Source: Anthoceros angustus (lineage: Eukaryota > Streptophyta > Anthocerotopsida > Anthocerotales > Anthocerotaceae). Taken from it: 64,000 nucleotides of DNA. Position 1 is the first letter of the stretch, and each line of letters opens with the position of its first letter. This document shows positions 30,958 through 41,604 of the stretch, one piece after another. The position numbers and the translations under genes are program-made. The notes under the pieces were generated by a model. It was given only the letters and a program-made list of their open reading frames with translations. It had not been told where the DNA came from and made no database searches. The stretch covers positions 762,247-826,246 of the forward strand of contig MU008187.1 of the NCBI GenBank assembly GCA_010909165.1. The letters run 5' to 3'.

Positions 30958-31060
30958 CGGGGTCCATGTGGTGAAGTAGCTCATGTATATATATAGGTAG
31001 ATAAAGACAACTCTGGTCAACTAGGAATAGAGGACTATATGTAGATAACTTATGGTTGCA
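30958..31060 (+). repeat. Dispersed repeat beside an RT element (partner at 37255-37350)
   Basis: The segment ccatgtggtgaagtagctc...aggtagataaagacaa...tatgtagataact has a diverged partner at 37255-37350 in the same orientation. The nearby RT-element copies have opposite orientations, so this repeat is not simply the tail of that element. Confidence 0.5.
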
Positions 31061-31199
31061 TAACTTATAACTTATATGCTGCCATATGGATGTGAGAAAA
31101 GAAGAGGATGATTTATTGAGGTGAAAGAACGATGGAAAGAGACCATCTAGGAGGGGACAACAAATGGGGACCTGGGGGTCGGAGTGAAGAGAAGCGAGC

Positions 31200-34100
31200 T
31201 CCCTACCTAAAGTGACCAAGCTGCACCCACAATGTCATGCGGTAGAATAAGCGACTGCAAACCACGGAGGAAGAGGAAAAGGCATCACCCACCGTCGCCT
31301 TATGGAGAATCGCCGTTGAGAGCCCCGTTGAAGAGCAATAGAAACCAGCGGAAGTATCTTGTAATCTGAGAGAGGCGACCACACTATACTGCGCATGGTA
31401 ACCTTTGGCACAAGACTTGACGAATTTGTTTAAGTCCTTAGCCATTGCCCCATACGTTTCTAGAGCAAGCGGGATAAAGAGGCGGCCCGCTTGCATCCTG
31501 CTATACTTGCGGACCTTGAGAGCCGCTGCACCGGCAGCAGCCCAGCCTGGACGGTTGGTGATGACCTGGGCGGAGGTGGCGTCACGTGCAGGGTCAGTAA
31601 CCACTACATCCGCCACCACAACCTGGTCGCCACGGACAAGGTATAGGTCCGCCCTGACAAGAGCGGAGCCGCGCTCTAGTGGACACAGAGATGGAGGTCA
31701 CAGGGAGCAGTGGCGGGCTTCTCGGCGAGAGATGCGCAATCCCCTAAAGCCATCGATGATAAATGTAGAAAGGAGGAACTCCTTGAGCATCTGATAACAT
31801 GTCTGCACTCTCGAGGCGATTGGAGAGAAGGTTCCCTCCTCCACACTTGATACGAGATCCTCGAGAAAGGGCTTATCATGGAGGATGAAGCAGGAAGCCA
31901 AGGCGGGAGAGGGCCCAACTCCCAAGAAAGCCGGGGAGACCTCCGATGAGGCGATCCTCGCCTCCAAATTGCAGGCGGGGATGCTTGCCGGGCAGGCGGG
32001 GCAGCCCAGGCACTCAAAAGCCCCAGGCCCAAGATGTCCCCAAGAGTATCCATAATCTTCGTATCAAACCCCGGGCCGGGACAAAGGGCGGAGAGGAGGC
32101 GTCTGAGATGAGGTACCAGGCGCCTAGCAAAACAAGAAAGGATTCCAAAGGCCACCAGGCATCCTCCGGCAAGGGAGGTCCCCAATATGGGAGGTCCTGC
32201 AAGGGCCTTGTCGAGCTCCCAATGAAGTCGAGACCAAGGGACCCCAAGAATCCATGAGACCAAGAGCAATCTCCCAGCGGAAGCAGTGGCGGGATCCCCA
32301 GCAGGGACAGCCTTGACTTGGACATCTTGACCTTCAAGCCCCTGCTTGAGGAGAATATCTCAAAGGCCTCCTTGACTTTGTCCCAGGGCAGGATGTGAGA
32401 AACACGAAGGCGTTCTTGTCTTTGGTAGTAGAGGTTGGAGGACCTCCATGAAACCTTGGGACAAAGGGTATAAGACTCCCAGGGCCTTGACATCCCTAAG
32501 CTCCTCAAAGATGGCTCGGAAATGGTATTGAAGGCGTTCTCGACATCCACTGTAAGACTACCCAATCCGGGTGGGTATCAAGGCAAGCTTTCACCTAGCA
32601 CCAGACTCGCCCGGGTGCAATGCCAAATTGAAGGGGTTGAAGTCTTCTTGGAGAAGGGCAACTGAGGCGATAGTCGGTGAGTAGCCGCATGAAGGCCTCC
32701 CAACCGCAGGCGCCGCAGGCGAGCTTGTCCATAGCGACAAGCCTACTAGGCTACAAACATGAAATCCGGTGAGGCATCTCTCCACGAGCCGCATGACCCG
32801 GAGAAAAGAGCTGGAAAGCCGCTAGATGGATCTTGAGGAGAAAGAGGTCCCTAAGGTGTTCGAACACCATTCCCGAAAAAGCCGGCGGATGAAAAGGCGA
32901 GGGTTGTGGAAGGCGAGCAAAAGCCGCCGGTCGAGAGAAGGTTCCCTCCTCCACACTTGATACGAGATCCTCGAGAAAGGGCTTATCATGGAGGATGAAG
33001 CAGGAAGCCAAGGCGGGGAAGAGGGCCCAACTCCCAAGCCGCGGAAGAGACCTCCGATGAGGCGATCCCTCGCCTCCAAATTGCAGGCGGGGATGCTTGC
33101 AGGTGGGCAGAGGCAAGGCACTCAAAAGCCCCAGGCCCAAGATGTCCCCAAGTATCCATAATCTTACGTATCAAACCCCGGGCCGGGACAAAGGCGAGCG
33201 GAGGCACCGTCTGAGATGAGGTACCAGGCGCCTAGCAAACAAGAAAGGATTCCAAAGGCCACCAGGCATCCTCCGGGGAGGTCCCCAATATGGGAGAGGT
33301 CCTCTGCAAGGGCCTTGTCGAGCTCCCAATGAAGTGGGGGGGACCCCAAGAATCCATGAGACCAAGAGCCGGAGCAATCTCCCAGTAGGAAGCAGTGGCG
33401 GGATCCCGACAGGGGCAGGCATGACTTGGACATCTTGACCTTCAAGCCCACCCTGGCTTGGAAGAGAATATCTCAAAGGCCTCCTTGACTTTGTCCCAGG
33501 CAGGGATGTGAGAAACTGAGACGTTCTTGTCTTTGGTAGTAGAGGTTGGAGGACCTCCCATAGAACTTGGGACAAAGGGTATAAGACTCCCAGGGCCTTG
33601 ACATCCCTAAGCTCCTCAAAGATGGCCTTGAAAATGGTATTGAAGGCGTTCTCGACATCCACTGTAAGACTACCCAATCCGGGTGGGTATCAAGGCAAGC
33701 TTTCACCTAGCACCAGGACTACGGCCCGGGTGTGGTGCAAATTGAGGGGTTGAAGTCTTCTTGGAGAAGGGAGGCTGAGGCGATAGTCGGTGAGTAGCCG
33801 CATGAAGGCCTCCCAACCATGACAGGCGCTTGAGGCCGGCGAGCTTGTCCATAGCGACAAGCCTACTAGGCTGAAACGGTGAAATCCGGTGAGGCATCTC
33901 TCCACGAGTGAGACCCGGAGAAAAGAGCTGGAAAGCCGCTAGATGGATCTTGAGGAGAAAGAGGTCCCTAAGGTGTTCGAACACCATTCCCAAAAAACCG
34001 GAGATGAAAAGGCGAGGGTTGTGGAGAGCGAGCAAAAGCCGAGGAGAAGGATCCTCGGGACATAGTCGGATATGTCGGGAATGGCATCCTTAGGTGGCGG

Positions 34101-34975
34101 ATGGAGGCACGGGCGGCAATTGTCTCTTGAGCGGAGGCCGGAGGGGCGGGTCGAAGAGCCCTAGCGGCCGGGCATATTCACCGCTGGCCAAGCAACTGCG
34201 GCGTAGGTTTGTTGCATTACGTACTGTTCAACTGGCATTCGCCGGGACTTGGCGGCCGCCTGACCTCCTCTGAAGAGCCCGATCGCCCGGCCAGCGAGGC
34301 GGCTAGCAACTTCACGGTGCCAGCCCCCTAGTGCAGAAGACACCATCGGAGAAGAAGGAGGAGGCACCAAGCTAACTCATCCGGGATCGAGTGCAAGGCG
34401 ATCTAGGGAAGGCGAAATGCCAGACGGGCATCATCGTGAAGGTGGGAAACTGCGGAAGATCGCGGACATGGAAGCGGTTTGTTTGAACATCCCAAGGATG
34501 TGATCCGGTGACTCGCAACCATTCCGAAGAAAGAGGCACCACAAGGAGAAAGCTCATGCGGGGGCCGGGCGTGGACGTGGAGGAGGTCGCGGCGTGCACT
34601 TGGGCAGCCAGGTAGTCGTGAAATCTTTATGCATGTGCCCGAGGTGAGTTTTCACCCCTTGGCCTTGTGATGAGAGTTGAGCCTGAGGGGACAAGGAGTG
34701 TCCTTGGCGATCACGGAGGTGTGGATCGCCCCATTGGATGGGGGCGAAAAGCTGCAAAGCCGGTTGAAGGGTGGCGGGGCGGGAGGACAGAGGCAAAAGA
34801 ACTGGACGGACATCTGAGTTTGAGCTCAAGGCGAACCCCAAAAGGCCGGCCAAAGGGCCCCGGCTGAAGAGGGGTGCAACCCAGGACCACGCCAACCACC
34901 AAACTAACGCCCACACCTCGGCACCCAAAAGCGGGCGGGATCCCCATGGCGGAAAGAAGCGCGGATAAGCGGCAG
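31200..34975 (-). mobile_element. Degenerate RT retroelement with internal tandem duplication
   Basis: Reading the minus strand from right to left, the order is as follows. A zinc-finger-like N-terminal part lies at 34970-34560. A spacer comes next. GMVFEHLRDLFLLKIHLAAF lies at 34035-33700. An RT core begins VDVENAFNTIF...FEELRDV at 33690-33160 (RT motif A Asp-x4-Phe), with LEGQDVQV-type segments. After that, 32940-31790 repeats the GMVFEH and RT parts, an internal duplication with a step of about 1.1 kb (shared ggttccctcctccacacttg at 32940 and 31829). The C-terminal segment 31620-31203 reads VVADVVVTDPARD, VITNRPGWAAAGAA and FIPLALETYGAMAKDLNKF, a nuclease-like tail of this family (inference). 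Many frameshifts are present and no LTR was seen. It belongs to a plant/algal RT class that is not Copia or Gypsy. Confidence 0.7.
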
Positions 34976-35340
34976 ATGAAAATGGACTCACGAACATGTA
35001 ATAGAGCTCACAACAATCACACAATCAACGAACCATCAATCAATCGCAACATCTAGGGCATAACACTCAATCGCAACACCTAGGGCATAACCTAGCAATC
35101 AATGTTTAACGCAATACAGGGCATAACACTCAATCGCAACATCTAGGGCCTAGCATCCGCGCAACACCTAGGGCATAACTCACGCAACATCTAGGGCCTA
35201 GCATAACACCTAGGGCATAACACTCGGCCGCAACATCTAGGGCCTAGCATTCAAAGCACCTGGCATAACACTCGGTAACATCTAGGGCCTAGCCTTCCAA
35301 GTAGCCAATATATATAAGATTAACTCGCACATAGCTGCGT
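34976..35340. repeat. Degenerate short-unit satellite (caacatctagggcctagcat)
   Basis: Between 35040 and 35300 the words cgcaacatctagggc and ataacactcaatc alternate about ten times at irregular 25-45 bp spacing. No coding sequence was found. Related words recur inside the minisatellite at 35911-36235. Confidence 0.75.
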
Positions 35341-35910
35341 GCACTGCACTCAAAGCGCCAATATAATGAGCTTGTAATTGGATAACATCCCTTATCTTCA
35401 CCTCGATTCGAATGTGAAAATATCTTCCCAATCATTGGCTCATTCCATATAGCTTAAAGCATGTCACCCAAGATGTACCATGCCTTGTCAATCTTCACTT
35501 TATCCTCAAAAGGTTCTATGCCTTACGGATCTTCAATTTATCGTAGCGTCGGCACATATTCCAGGGTTTCAACCCCTAGTTCTAAATCAACGACATCATG
35601 GCTCCGGTCTTTAAATAATAAGTTCATATGCTCCCTTGATATATAAAACTTCTATAAAGTAATGAAGAAATTAAGATGCTCGAACCAAGTAGAGAAAACA
35701 CAATATCTAAGGATGCCTACAACATCTTGAGGATAGAGGAGCCCTAGCCAAGATCATTGCCCTCGATGACATAGCATAGAAGCTTTGTGATGGATATATG
35801 ATGTTTGAATATAGTGGGGTTCACATACATCAAGATTGAATATATATATACGCGAGCGAAGAGAGCACCGCCTCAGCAAACCACTCCCAAGATGGGTTCT
35901 ACACAGGAAG
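35341..35910. other. AT-rich spacer without a recognised gene
   Basis: Only short frames are present, including 35461-35646 (61 codons, Ser-rich), with no family signal. Confidence 0.4.
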
Positions 35911-36235
35911 GAACATCACTCTCCACAGGAAGGAGCACCACAAGGAAGACCACTCTCCAGAGGAAGACCACTCTCAAGTTTACAGGCCATAACACTCAAC
36001 ATCTCCATCTCAACGATGTTTAAGGAACACCACTCTCCACGGAAGGAGCACCACAAGGAAGACCACTCTCCACAGCAAGGAAGACCACTCTCAAGTTTAC
36101 CAGGCCATAACACTCAACCGCAACATCTCCATCTCCAACCGATGTTTAAGGAACACCACTCTCCACAGGAAGGAGCATCACAAGGAAGACCACTCTCCAC
36201 AGCAAGGAAGACCACTCTCCAGCAAGGATGATCAT
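35911..36235 (+). repeat. Minisatellite, three units of 114-126 bp
   Basis: Units begin gaaca(t/c)cactctccac at 35911, 36025 and 36151. Each contains the sub-repeats aaggaagaccactctcca and ggccataacactcaac. Both spacings are multiples of three, so one 131-codon frame (35836-36231) stays open with repeats of KEHHSPQEG and GRPLSS. I regard the frame as a by-product of the repeat, not a gene. Confidence 0.85.
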
Positions 36236-37190
36236 GAAGTCAAATCAATATCCCGGCTCCGGGGGTTTGATACGAAGATTATGGATACTCTTGGGGACAT
36301 CCTGGGCTCAGGGGCTTTTGAGTGCCTTGGGGGCGTCTAAGCCTGCAAGCATCCACTGCTGCAATTTTGGGCGTGGGGCTCTCGGAGGTCTCTTCCCCAC
36401 GGCTTTCTTGGGAGTTGGGCCCTCTCTGCGCCTGCCTTGGCTTCCCGTTTCATCCTCCATGACAAGCCCTTTCTCGAGGATCTCGTATCAAGTGTGGAGG
36501 AGGGAACCTTCTCTCTCCAATCGTCCTTGAGGCAGGCCAGAGACATGTTATCAGCAGATGCTCGGAAGGACTTCCCTCCTTTCTCTACATTTATCACTGA
36601 TGGCTTTAGGGGATTGCAGGCATCTCTGCTCGAGAAGCAGCTCGGCCAGGCTTTTCAGTCTGTCCCCCAGGACCCCTCCATCTCCAGGTCCACTAGAGCG
36701 TGGCTCCGCTCTTGTTCAGGAAGGAGGCGGGTGCAGCTCTTGGCCCGCCCATGCATGCAGATTTCACATCGCACCAACCACCTTCACTCTGCGATGCGAT
36801 TCCGTCTCGGCCTACTCCGACTGTGGCTTCTTCGCTCCTCACTTGTGAGTGCGGCTCTGCCTTGGCGTCTCGGTGTCCACCTTGCTCGTTGTCCCCACGG
36901 GTCATCGACCACTCATGACGCCATCCGTGGCGTCATGTTTGCCATTGCTCGCGAAAGTGGCTATATGGCATGGAGGGAGCGGGAGTATACTCTTCTTATA
37001 GGTCATTCAATCAGGGCGGACCTATACCTTCTCCGTGGCGACCAGGTTGTGGTGGCGGATGTAGTGTTCTGACCAGCGTGGCCACCTCCGCCTGTGTCAT
37101 CACCAACCGCCCAGCCGGGTCACCGCCTGCACTCTCAAGGTCCATAAGTATAGCGGGATGCAAGCGGGCCACCTCTTTATCCCGCTTGCT
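36232..37190 (+). mobile_element. C-terminal half of the RT retroelement, longest open copy
   Basis: The 211-codon frame 36437-37072 is the best-preserved part of the family. It contains FILHDKPFLEDLVSSVEEGT, FSTFITDGFRGLQ and PHGSSTTHDAIRGVMFAIARESGY, and ends RADLYLLRGDQVVVADVVF just before a stop. The frame-shifted continuation (37072-37190) gives VITNRPAG and a degraded FIPLAL. The alignment with 31200-32000 is clear. His-Asp and the R-x-D...ADV-x2-DP pattern suggest a PD-(D/E)XK-like nuclease fold; this is inference. The RT core is absent and the left edge joins the minisatellite at 36232. Confidence 0.7.
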
Positions 37191-37374
37191 CTAGAAACGT
37201 ATGGGGCAATGGCTGAGGACTTTGACAAATTCGTCAAGAGAAATAGGTATGACCATGTCCATGCAGGCCATATGGTGAAGCAGTCTATACATTAGGTAGA
37301 TAAATACAATTTTGGTAAAAAAAGAATAGGTGACCATATATGTAGATAACTCTAGTATTGTGGTAAGACTGTTG

Positions 37375-37560
37375 CTAAGTGGGTGCTTTGTCATAGATTG
37401 AGGCTCAATGGGGTGCTTTGTCATAGATTGAGCTGAGTGGGTGCTTTGTCATAGATTGAGGTTCAGCGGGGTGCTTTGTCATAGATTGAGTTGAGTGGGT
37501 GCTTTGTCATAGATTGAGGCTCAATGGGGTGCTTTGTCATAGATTGAGCTGAGTGGGTGA
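37375..37560 (+). repeat. 29-bp tandem repeat, six units
   Basis: The word gtgctttgtcatagattgag starts at 37383, 37412, 37441, 37470, 37499 and 37528, exactly 29 bp apart. Alternate units carry gctca and gctga variants, so a 58-bp higher-order unit was amplified. Confidence 0.95.
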
Positions 37561-38255
37561 CTTGATCCATGCGGAGGCTAACTGTCGAGAGGCCAGTTGT
37601 AGCATGGTTTGGGTAAGATTTGGTTGGACTAGTGAAATGACACCTAATCAAGTAACAAGAGACAAGTGGTGAGGTCGCTAATGATTGTATGGAAGTCTTT
37701 GAGCTGTGTTGATTCCCTTCACTGGGTGAGGAATGCAAGTTTGTGATTTATGAAGGATGAGGTTTATGAAGGAGACCTCACTCACCAAATAGCTTTCCAT
37801 TCTGAATATGCGCTCCTTGCTTGCAAGTTCAGAGTTCTCACAAGTTCACACATCTTGGTACCTGGTTGTCTTGTTTTAAAGGCCGGGGGTGTCAGCATGT
37901 ATAAATCCATGTTGTGGGTTTTAGACTGAGCATTTGAAGCATATTATTTTCTCCTTCCTATAATATACGATGGACGGTTGCCGCATGATACCTGCGTTGT
38001 GTAACCCTCGCTTCCCATCGATACCCGATGGCTATTAAGGCCGCATCATCACGGAGGACACATCCCATCCCTCGTGAACCGTGTGCACCATCTGCACCTA
38101 ACCACGCGCCGTTCCTAACCGTGCGATCCCCGTTCCCTGCATGCTCGCCCCGGGAGCCCGCCGATGTCCCTGCCCCGCTGCGGCCGACACGATCGATGCC
38201 CCCTCCTCGCCGCCGTGGCCGATGCAGAGGGCATCCGCCGTCAAAGTATATACAA
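37561..38255. other. Possible retroelement end; no gene
   Basis: A purine-rich run aaaggccggggg at 37878-37889 is followed by tgtcagcatgtataaatcc, which resembles a polypurine tract next to the start of an LTR with its own TATA-like word. I could not find a matching second LTR. The rest (37990-38250) is GC-rich without a gene signal and forms the 3' flank of the PPR gene. Confidence 0.3.
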
Positions 38256-40646
38256 CTAGACATGCATGAATCTCGATGGTAGACAGCTCAGACCATCATC
38301 GGGTATCTCTGAAGGTGAAGAACGCGGCACTTTGCTCACTCTAAAACGCTGCTCCACAATTGATCCACTTACCGGATATGTTCTATCCTTCACCAAGAAA
38401 CTATGCACCAGCCCTTCCATGTCTGCCCACCAGCTCTGACCTGGCTGCTTCCATGCCCCACGTGCTACCCTCCTCGCCTGCATCTCATATGCCTGTTCCC
38501 ACATCTGGGCACCGGCATATATGTTTGACATCAGAACATATGCCGCAGCATCTTTATTATCCAGCTTCACTGCTTCATCAAACGCATGGCGTCCCACCTC
38601 CACGTTGTTCCACTTTTGACAAGCACCCAATAGAGTGCCCCAAAGCGCAGCATCAGGAGGTACCAACATTGTCCTTGCCAAAGCTAGTGCCTCATCCAGT
38701 CGGCCTGCACGCCCCAGGAGATCCAACATGCATGTGTAGTGTTCTGCCGTGGGAGTGATGGAATAGTGTTTGCTCATAGCCTCGAAGTACTCTTGTCCCT
38801 TGTCCAGTAGACCTTTGTGACTGCATACTAGTAGTACACTAAGGAAGGTGGTGGCAACTGGCTTAAAACCATCCTCTTCCAATTTCTGAACCAAGTTGAA
38901 GACCCGATCACTGTCTCCTTGATAGGTGTAACCAGCAATCAGTGCATTCCAGGTGACAATATCTCTCTCAGACAACGCATCAAACACCTGCTGCGCATCA
39001 GCCATGCTCCCCGATCTGGCATACATGTTTATCAAAGTGCTAGCCAGAAACACATCAGCTTGAAGCCCTTGCTCTTTGATCTGTACATGAAGCTGCCTTC
39101 CCAGATGCAGGGCTGCCATATTTGCACATGCCTGCAGAAGACATAGAAATGTCACAGTATTAGGTGCAACAGTGCCTTCTCGTTGCATCGCACTGTAGAG
39201 ATGTAGGGCTTCCTGGCCCATCCCCTGCTGGGAATAACCAGCTATCATGGCATTCCACGTGATAACATCTTTTTGAACAAGCCTGTCAAACACTCTCTGG
39301 GCATCTTCCAAGCTGCCGCATTTTGTATACATGTTTACCAGACTATTGGCAACGAACAGATCAGCTTGATGGCCCCGTTCTCTTATTTGTGCATGAAGAT
39401 GCCTCCCATTCTCCAAAGCCGAGGTGCCCACACTTGTGCATGCCTGCAGAAGAGACACAAATGTCACACTGTCAGGTGCAGCCATGCCTTCCTCTTGCAT
39501 TGCACTGTAAAGACGAAGGGCTTCCTGGCCCATGCCCTGCTGGGCGTACCCGGCTATCATGGCATTCCAAGTCACGACATCTTTCTGACCAAGTCCGTCA
39601 AACACTCGTCGGGCGTCATCCAAGCTGCTACACTTTGCATACATGTCCACCAAGCAATTCCAAATAACCAAATGAGGCTCAAGGATAGTGGCCAACACGT
39701 CAGCATGCACCTGCTGCCCAGTTTTCAAGTCTTCTCCCCTCGCACAAGCCTGCAGGGCTGCCACAAACACATGGCCATCTGGCTTCACACCCGACCTGCG
39801 CATCCTACGATACAGTTCTAAGGCCTGCTTGTGCTGTCCGCGTTCAACGTGCGCAGAGATTATGGCAGACCATGTGAAGGCATCTGGTTTGGCAACCATA
39901 TCGAAGACATCCATAGTTTCCTGCAGCCTGGCATGAGAACCATACATCCGCAGGATGTGATTGCACAAGAACGTGTCCGACTCATACCCCTGCTTCCTGC
40001 TGAGAACGTGAACACGCTGAACCAGAGGCAGATCCTTGTTAGCCACACACTCTTTGAGGACAGCATAAAACAGAGATTTCGAAACATGACATCCTGTGCC
40101 CACCAGAACTCCCAGGGCCTCCACGGCCTTATCGAGCTGCCCCTGCTGACATAATTCGCTCACGGTTTCAGGCGTCACGCCTCCTTCGTATCCTGCAGGC
40201 CTGGGAGGGCAGTTGGATGTTGTGGCACAACGCCCCATGCGCAGATCCAGATCTGCCAGTTGCGCATCTACCCAATGTGGCTTGTAGAAGTTGTTTAACC
40301 AGAGGACCTCCTGGCACTTCCTATGCCGGAAGTCCGGCGAACGGGAGCTCTTCTTCTGTTGCCTGCTATCCCACCAAACTGCGGGGTCGAGAAAGAATTG
40401 CCGCCACAAGCGCTCCTGGCGACAACTCTCGCTGGACGATCCATCTCCAGCCAGACATCCCCTTGGACAGGCTGGCCTCCTTCTGAAAACGATGCATTTC
40501 GCGGCTTTGCTGTTTGCCAAGGTTCGGTCCCTGGAATTAAGAAAAGCGGCAGAGCTGGAACTCCCACAACCTTGCTGGCCCAACAAACACGGGCCCAACA
40601 AAAACGAGTCCTTCCGTGACTGGATTGTGCTGCCCCAGGCAACCAT
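38256..40646 (-). CDS. PLS-class PPR protein with PDF motif, E-type, DYW domain absent
   Basis: An intact, intronless 796-codon gene. The N-terminal region (1-75) is Arg/Ser-rich and could be an organellar targeting sequence. The PDF motif of OSB proteins is at about 80-130 (LWRQFFLDP-type, WWDSR, SPDFRHRK, VLWLNN, WVDAQL). About a dozen P/L/S PPR motifs run from 190 to 660, for example DVVTWNAMIAGYAQQGMGQE. E1/E2 motifs follow (KWNNVEVGRHAFDEAV, MSNIYAGAQMWEQA) with a canonical PG box (AWKQPGQSWW). After HSFLVKDRTYPVSG the family similarity stops and 31 unrelated residues end the protein, so the DYW deaminase is missing. Such E-type factors edit by recruiting a deaminase in trans. It is likely plastid or mitochondrial; the target cannot be inferred. 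Confidence 0.9.
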   Translation of the reverse strand: MVAWGSTIQSRKDSFLLGPCLLGQQGCGSSSSAAFLNSRDRTLANSKAAKCIVFRRRPACPRGCLAGDGSSSESCRQERLWRQFFLDPAVWWDSRQQKKSSRSPDFRHRKCQEVLWLNNFYKPHWVDAQLADLDLRMGRCATTSNCPPRPAGYEGGVTPETVSELCQQGQLDKAVEALGVLVGTGCHVSKSLFYAVLKECVANKDLPLVQRVHVLSRKQGYESDTFLCNHILRMYGSHARLQETMDVFDMVAKPDAFTWSAIISAHVERGQHKQALELYRRMRRSGVKPDGHVFVAALQACARGEDLKTGQQVHADVLATILEPHLVIWNCLVDMYAKCSSLDDARRVFDGLGQKDVVTWNAMIAGYAQQGMGQEALRLYSAMQEEGMAAPDSVTFVSLLQACTSVGTSALENGRHLHAQIRERGHQADLFVANSLVNMYTKCGSLEDAQRVFDRLVQKDVITWNAMIAGYSQQGMGQEALHLYSAMQREGTVAPNTVTFLCLLQACANMAALHLGRQLHVQIKEQGLQADVFLASTLINMYARSGSMADAQQVFDALSERDIVTWNALIAGYTYQGDSDRVFNLVQKLEEDGFKPVATTFLSVLLVCSHKGLLDKGQEYFEAMSKHYSITPTAEHYTCMLDLLGRAGRLDEALALARTMLVPPDAALWGTLLGACQKWNNVEVGRHAFDEAVKLDNKDAAAYVLMSNIYAGAQMWEQAYEMQARRVARGAWKQPGQSWWADMEGLVHSFLVKDRTYPVSGSIVEQRFRVSKVPRSSPSEIPDDGLSCLPSRFMHV

Positions 40647-41130
40647 GGCTCACAGGCGATGAAGCTGGGGTTCCAAGACACATCTGCCCATCGTTGTACC
40701 GGAAGTAGGATCCTGTAGCCGGTGCAGCTGCGCCTCGGCACACTATCTATCCATAAAACACCTCAACCATGCTTTCGGGCTTTCCACAACTGTTTACAAA
40801 TGTGGCTACAAGAACATCAGCTCTTAATTCTGGGAATGTAGCTGCCCTCTCAGATGCAGAGCTGCCACTTTGCAGGTGCCTGCGGAAGAAACCCTGCAAC
40901 GCCTACTTCTGTAGTGAACAGAAATGTCACATTAGTAGGTAGGTGTTGCAGGGCCTCGTTCTGGCATAGCACTGCAAACAAGAAGGGCTTGCGATCGTGG
41001 CCCACGCTCTCCTGGGAATACCCTGCTAGCTGCATCACGACCTTCCATGTCACCAGCACATCTTTGTAACCAACTCTGCCACAAACTCCGCCAGACACAC
41101 AAGGTGCCACACTGTGAAAACCTTTTCGTG
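40647..41130 (-). pseudogene. PPR relic upstream of the intact PPR gene
   Basis: The minus frame 41110-40850 reads KDVLVTWKVVMQLAGYSQES...NEALQHLPTNVTFLF, a recognisable but eroded PPR unit. Further along, ELRADVLVATFVNSCGKPES (40840-40790) continues the motif pattern. Stops and frameshifts are frequent. The same segment has a relic at 30220-30345. Confidence 0.6.
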
Positions 41131-41604
41131 TCTTCGTCCCGGGGATTTACAGTCGCATTCCTCTCAATCTCTGAAGGCTATCAATCTCCGAAGACTCTGT
41201 AGCCTTCATACCAAGTCTTCAGTATGACTTGTAGAATGCTCTGTACACCACAACGGTGTTCCATAATAACGACCCCGATCGTCCTTGGACCTTAACAATC
41301 CGCAGCTGGAAATATTACTCTTCTTTTGAACGAATTACAAGACTTCGATGGCTACATTCAGGGGTCCACGTGCTTGGGGATAGTGCGCCATTTCTTGGTC
41401 CGGAGGTTTAGCTCATGCCCGAGGACTATATCTCAATAATGTGGAGGACACCATAAAAGTGCGTGTCGGGGACATGGCACCTTCGTGTCCATCTATTTGG
41501 CAACCATTTTTTTTTGTTTTGGTGTCTTTCGCCATGGGTTACGCAACAAGAGACCGTCTGCGCTAGCCTTCAGGGTGGTGTGGTCATACACATTACATAC
41601 CACG
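41131..41604. other. Intergenic, no gene seen
   Basis: No coding sequence or repeat was recognised. From about 41605 the sequence is the conserved 5' flank of the DYW:KP copies. Confidence 0.5.

Noticed and set aside
35040-36235. CRISPR-like spacing of short repeats
   Set aside because: The repeats are degenerate, the spacers are not unique, and the DNA is plant nuclear. It is a satellite/minisatellite.
37878-37900. Polypurine tract plus LTR start
   Set aside because: Not called as an LTR element because no second LTR, primer-binding site or adjacent polyprotein was found. It is only mentioned as a possibility.
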